The position numbers and the translations under genes are program-made. A DNA stretch of 64,000 nt from Rhizophagus irregularis (Eukaryota > Glomeromycota > Glomeromycetes > Glomerales > Glomeraceae): NCBI RefSeq assembly GCF_026210795.1, contig NC_089443.1, forward strand, positions 4,712,001-4,776,000. Direction: 5' to 3'. Shown here one piece after another: positions 59,164 through 64,000 of the stretch (the stretch's first letter is position 1; every line of letters starts with the position of its first letter). Below the pieces are notes generated by a model. The model saw only the letters and a program-made list of their open reading frames with translations, made no database searches and had not been told where the DNA came from.

Positions 59164-61387
59164 CTATTTTTTTTCACTTTTTAAAAGAGAACGTTTTTTA
59201 GTAGTTGATCTCCTAATAATTTCTTTTGGAACCACTAGTTGAAATGGATCATCCTTTTCATCGCTGTCATCGATAAAAATATAATCATTATTATCGGTTT
59301 TCTTATCGTCATCATTCTTATCGTCATCATTCTTATCGTTATTATCATCGTTAACGTTATTGTCATTTTTATCGTTACTAGCATTGTTTTTATCTTTATC
59401 GTTATTGTCGTCATTGTTATCGTCATTGTTATCGTCGTCACTATTATCCTCTTCATCACCATCTTCGTCGGATTCTTGTGCAATCCAGCTTGACGAAATC
59501 CACCAACTGGGAATGTTCTCCTTTGGTTTGCTTTTTTTGTCAAAATTTTCATCTGAGCGGTAACGTGGACGACTTAAACCAGATCCGACGCTAATACCAA
59601 TTTCTTCCGATCGATGTAGAATTTTTTGAATCTAATAAAAATTTATAATTTATTAAGCATAAATGTTATATTCATTAATAACATCACGACTTTGCATACT
59701 TCCGACGACCGCTACTTCTTGTCGTAAATCTTTATTACTGAATTATTGTTAATTAATCGACCTGATCTTGTATTTTTACTGCGTTCTTTGTTTGCTAATT
59801 CCTCGTCTTCTGTGAACCATTCGTCCGAGTGTATGTCTGAAGTATTAGTCGCCTTTATACAATCTTTGATAAATTCTTCCCATTTTAAGTTACGAGGTTG
59901 GCATTCAGTCAAAAGTTTGTCTCGTGTCGATATCATGTGCTGCAATCCTCTTCTGCGCCGGGACATCTTCTATTGAAGAGTAAATTAAAAAATTAATTAA
60001 TTGTATATGTTTTTATTATTAAATAATGAATTTTATACCTGATCCCTTCTGGATATCATGTGTTGTCTTTTGGTATTTTACCCTCTTTTTGCAGTTTCCA
60101 AATCTCTCGGCGAGATTTATGCAATTGTTTTATGATTCTTACTATCTCTATATTATATGCTACAATAGAAGGATTCATGGCCGATTTTACTGCTGGCAAA
60201 AGTTTTCTTTCTATTGTTTTTTTTTGTTCACTGTACGTCTTTGATAGGTCGAATTGAAGCGACTGATTAAGATTATTGAGAATATGGACTACTTCATCCT
60301 ATTTAATAAAACAGTCATTAAATGATCAAATATTTAATTTAATAAAGATAAATTTTAATAAAAATGTATATTTACGTAAAGTGTCTTCTTATAATTACTT
60401 GACATGAGTGGCAGCTCACGTTTCTGTTCTCTAATAAGAATAGGCGATAAGCTTCTATTGGGACGATTAACTAAAGGTTCTTCATGACTAGCATTTTTTT
60501 CGGTTAGGTTATTTAAGCGTTGTGTGAGATTTAAGATTACATTTCTTAATTCTTGAATTTCTTGGTTTTCAACGCCACCTATTATAAGTCAGTATTTAAT
60601 ATAATTCATTTTGAAAATTTTTTTTTTACATGTAAGTCAGAATAGGAGCGTGAGGGAAATAATACCGCTATTTAGAGCTGGAGTAATTGAAGAGGAAGGT
60701 TGATTTTGCAATATCGAAGATTGATTTGTAAGTGTTCCTATAATAATTATGTTAAATCGGTATATGTTTTGAAATGTAATTAAGACTAATTTAAATAATA
60801 TTACTTTTTGTTAATGATCTCCCTCTATTTTGTGGTGATGAATCTTTGGATGAGAGAGTGGTAAATTGATCATTAGAATCAGATACTTCATAATAGGATC
60901 GATGATGGTTAGAACTGTGAGATCTAGATTGTGATTTATGTGATCGATGATGTCGACGTGAACGGATAGGGGAACTAGAATGGGATGGAGAGATATGTTG
61001 TTATCGTAATCGGTGACTACGAGATTGGGAACGACTACGACTATGACTACGAGATTGGGAATGACTACGACTATGAGATTGGGAATAACTACGACTACGA
61101 GATTGGAAATGACTACGACTACGAGGTTGGGAACGATAATGGGAATGACGTGAATGAGAACGACGATGTGAACGACGTGAGTGAGAACGACGTGAGTGGG
61201 ATCATTGATGAGAATGACGTGAGTGAGAACGACGATGGGAACGACATGAATGGGATCGTTGATGAGAACGACGTGAGTGAGAACGACGATGGGAACAACG
61301 TGAATGGGATCGTTGATGAGAACGATGTGAGTGAGAATGGGAATCTGATTCTTTTTGTTGAGATCTAGTATTGAGGTTCCTATGCAT
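59164..61387 (-). pseudogene. Transposon accessory gene, copy 4 (right arm)
   Basis: Same exon plan as copy 2. Differences show which copy is damaged where. A CGA to TGA change ends the Ser/His/Arg repeat exon at 61202. A 10-base deletion near 60080 shifts the core exon. On the other hand the coiled-coil exon joins the core in frame here (PLMSSNYKKTLY then DEVVHIL), and the C-terminus reads through CAA at 59240 into the basic tail RRSTTKKRSLLKSEKK, ending at 59164. Confidence 0.65.
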
Positions 61388-62696
61388 CCCGAGAAATTTG
61401 TAAAAATTTAAATCTTTTCATTATGGTATTTATTATTAAAGATCAGACAAGAGATAAAAAGGCACTTTATATACATATTTTGAATCATCCTATCATTTAA
61501 CGCATAATTGCCTAATCAAAATAAACATAAAATAAATTATTAACTTCGTTATCACATATCAATAAATTTATACTACATTGCTATCCATCAATTAAATATA
61601 TTAATAATCAATTAATATCATTAAACTTAATTAAATTAATTACTTACGGAAGTTTGTTTTTCCGGTAGGAAATCTGTGACGCGACGAAATAGCGATACGT
61701 GACGAAAAAGCAATAGGAAATATTTTTGAAACCGTGATGTGAACGCAAAAAGTGATAGAAAATATTTTCGAAACTGTGATGTGAACGAAAAGAGAGAGGA
61801 AATATTTTCGAACTGTGATGTGAACGAAAAGAGAGAGGAAATATTTCGAACTGTGATGTGAACGAAAAAAAGTGATATAAATATCGTCGAAGAAAGCGTG
61901 GTAAACATACACAAATATATCATGATCGGCACCTCTGATTTTGTAGGATTTATGCATCTGGCGCATGACACTTATGCGTCATCCAGTCACGTGTAGTAAC
62001 AAATTGCGCCCAAGGCAGAAAATTAGTACTTATTGGGCAATAAAAGAATAACTTTTTATACTTTTATACGTGATTTTGATATTTTGATTAAAAATAACTC
62101 AATCAATTAATTTTTAATAAAAAATAATATAAAATCTTTCAACTAGATAACATACAAAATCGCCAAAATTTTTTTTTTTTCATTATTTATGAAACTTGAT
62201 TAAAAAAACAGCGCATAAATTTAACCACTAATAACATCGTTGATGTAATAAAGTTCTGAGTTCCATTCTGCCTGCGTACATGAATAACATCTACAGGAAG
62301 ATGTTCCCATGTCGATAGGGAGGATGATCCCCATACTAGACTGACTTTTGTTTAAATTATAGTTCATATGTATTACTACTAAAATGATAGATGCAAGTTT
62401 ATCACGATCATTCGGCGCTGATAGACAAATCGTTCGTTGAGATACTTGTTACATGCAGTATGATGATTAATTACTATTAGATTTATACAAAATTTATGAC
62501 ATTTTAAATCGATTTTAAAGGTATTAATATTATCTTATCTTATATTATGAAAAAGAAGCTGGTTTAATAGCCAAAAAAAAACATCATATTTACAAAATAT
62601 AAAGGAATTTTCAAATTAAAAAATGAAAAAATGAAATATAATTGATTAATCATGACTTGTGAAATTTGAAGTATTCTGATAAGCTGCTAAATGTAG

Positions 62697-63054
62697 GTGA
62701 TTGCGATTGTTGTTGCGATTGTTATTGCGATTGTTGTTGCAGCTGCGTTTGTTGATGTTGTTGCGAAAAATATAATCGTAAATTTAAATCATAAATTTCT
62801 TTTTCATAGTCTTTTATTTTTTCGTCATATATTTTTAACCACTCCACCAAATTATTGTTTTCACGGGAACTTTTCTCCAACTTATTAAGTAATTTCTCTC
62901 CCGAATCGTACACAACTTTTTTAAAGTCTAGCAACTGGACTTGCAAATTGGCAACTTCCTTATCCTACCCTTTAATTCCTTTAGCATTCACTCTCTTCTA
63001 TTTTTTTTTGCGATTTCGCGAGGATTGGCGAGAATTCAACGATAGTTTGCCCAT
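62697..63054 (-). pseudogene. Small coiled-coil / polyglutamine gene, right copy
   Basis: Mirror of 23788-24243. Shares both TAG codons near the start and additionally has CAA changed to TAA inside the glutamine tract, shortening the open part to 62722-62946. The glutamine tract also has fewer units than the left copy. Confidence 0.5.
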
Positions 63055-63453
63055 TTTTGCGAAAATAATCTTTCTGGCTAATCTCGGAATTTATAATTCG
63101 ATGAATAAAGCATGTATTATTGCTAAAAATGGCTAATAACATTCATTATGCTATATTTTAGGGGGTGGGAGAGGCGCAAAAGTGCCTGTCAGGTGGTATT
63201 TTCCAATCATATATATATAAATTGGTTAAAATCCCGAAAGATTTTGAGTAAATATTTGTAATATTATAATTAATACAAATTAAAAAAATGTGGCTGATTG
63301 TTTCACTTTAATAAGTATCTAGCAGCTTTTTGTGAATCAGAAATTAACTTTTAATATTAATTCAGGATCTCAAAAAATTTCCTAGATAAAAAAATTTTTC
63401 AAAAAAATTTCCTATATAAAAAAAAATTTTCAAAAAATTTTCTAGATAAAAAA

Positions 63454-64000
63454 ATGTCTAACCCTCGAGCTGTTGCCAAATCTAATAGAACAAGAATAAG
63501 AACTAAAGTATACTGCTTTTGTAAAGAATGTAATGGCAAGTTAGTGGACCCAAGAACGAAAACTAAACATGGGTTAAAATATAATATATCTTATGCGAAT
63601 AATAATTTTAGTAACAATTATCAAGAAGCTGAGCCTTCTAATGCTAATCCATCTAATAATTTTGGTGATGATTATCAAGAGGCTGGGCCTTCTGATGTTG
63701 GACAATATACTGACGATAATAATGCAATGGAATGCGAACCTTTACTCGAGATGATACCTATACATGAATCGGCAAAACATAAATTCACAAAGAAAGGGAA
63801 AATATCTGATCACGTTCTTGAAAATTTATTACCGGATAACGGAAGAGATATGAATGATGATCAAGATAGAGATTTTGAAGACTATGACGACGAAAATAGA
63901 GATTCTGAAAGTTTTGAAGATGATGACGAAGATGGTGTTTCTAGCGATTTTGAAGATGATGACGAAGACAGTAATTTTGGAGATTTTGAAAGCGATGAAG
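63454..64000 (+). CDS. Tnp2 transposase N-terminus, right copy (runs off window)
   Basis: Open from ATG 63454 to the window end, 182 codons. Same protein as 23388-22844 on the other arm but without its 2-base deletion: here DDYQEAGPSDVGQYTDDNN stays in frame. Cys-rich CFCKECNGKLVDPRTKTKH, then a Ser/Asn-rich region, then acidic FEDDDEDG repeats. Whether the catalytic part is intact lies outside the window. Confidence 0.8.
   Translation, partial: MSNPRAVAKSNRTRIRTKVYCFCKECNGKLVDPRTKTKHGLKYNISYANNNFSNNYQEAEPSNANPSNNFGDDYQEAGPSDVGQYTDDNNAMECEPLLEMIPIHESAKHKFTKKGKISDHVLENLLPDNGRDMNDDQDRDFEDYDDENRDSESFEDDDEDGVSSDFEDDDEDSNFGDFESDE

Larger units (their letters stand above)
58170..64000. mobile_element. 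Second copy of the Tnp2/accessory element, inverted, 3' part cut by window end
   Basis: Reverse complement of 22844-28695, nearly identical by eye. It starts exactly at the terminus CACACGTCAAATAAG (58170). Order of parts is the mirror image: subterminal CCGAT zone, 85-bp repeats (58660-58985), accessory gene (-), 45-bp repeats (61680-61880), coiled-coil/polyQ gene (-), Tnp2 gene (+). Small indels shift the coordinate sum from 86865 to 86844 along the arm. Confidence 0.9.

Noticed and set aside
59239-59493. Ile/Val-rich 84-codon membrane-like + strand frame
   Set aside because: Antisense of the Asp/Asn/Lys-rich tail of accessory copy 4.
22844-64000. A giant palindrome or segmental inverted duplication
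   Set aside because: The similarity ends exactly at a transposon-type terminus (28695 and 58170), and the order of genes inside is that of one element. Two independent insertions in opposite orientation explain it better than a segmental event.

Overview
The window looks like nuclear DNA of an AT-rich fungus with very short introns (about 70-110 bp, GT..AG). Several families seen here (divergent Tnp2/Plavaka-type transposases, hAT transposases with BED fingers, SR-like low-complexity proteins, very A+T-rich spacers) fit arbuscular mycorrhizal fungi of the Rhizophagus/Glomeromycotina type. That assignment is inference from memory of such genomes, not a search.

Only two ordinary host genes are visible. 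Positions 1-2658 (+) hold the C-terminal half of an ABCC/MRP-type ABC transporter in nine exons. Positions 36111-40625 (-) hold a complete four-exon PMCA/PMC1-type Ca2+ P-type ATPase with an unusual N-terminal extension of about seven membrane spans. Nearly everything else is transposon-derived.

Layout. 3.7-4.9 kb: hAT relic. 4.9-6.4 kb: hairpin-rich minisatellite. 6.4-8.2 kb: LINE C-terminal relic carrying a hAT-type MITE. 8.2-12.1 kb: hAT transposase relic carrying one hAT-type MITE and one TA-flanked element. 12.48-15.42 kb: a nearly intact DNA transposon with TTA target duplication, a DDE-like transposase with a C-terminal C2H2 finger, inserted in a 179-bp tandem repeat. 16.1-28.7 kb: Tnp2 transposase genes (-) with associated SR/coiled-coil/acidic accessory genes (+), ending at a terminal repeat at 28695. 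28.8-35.3 kb: nested MITEs, hairpin arrays, and a decayed family-B DNA polymerase/primase-like gene. 41.0-47.1 kb: a three-layer nest (LINE, Tigger-like element, hAT transposon). 47.4-55.9 kb: a Tnp2/accessory element ending in a CACTG terminus. 56.0-58.2 kb: Tnp2 relic and a MITE-like element with a palindromic array. 58170-64000: a second copy, in inverted orientation, of the element that ends at 28695.

Two patterns stand out. First, at least seven elements share termini of the form TARNGNT(G/C)C-like with exact 8-bp target duplications (hAT hallmarks), yet each has its own private, iterated subterminal motif and often its own internal hairpin array. Second, a multi-exon accessory gene (low-complexity N-terminus, coiled coil, conserved core, acidic C-terminus) sits divergently beside a Tnp2 gene in repeated units, as if it were the second protein of a CACTA-like element. 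All transposon genes seen in full carry at least one stop or frameshift. All coordinates and splice sites are hand-derived; no alignment or search was run.
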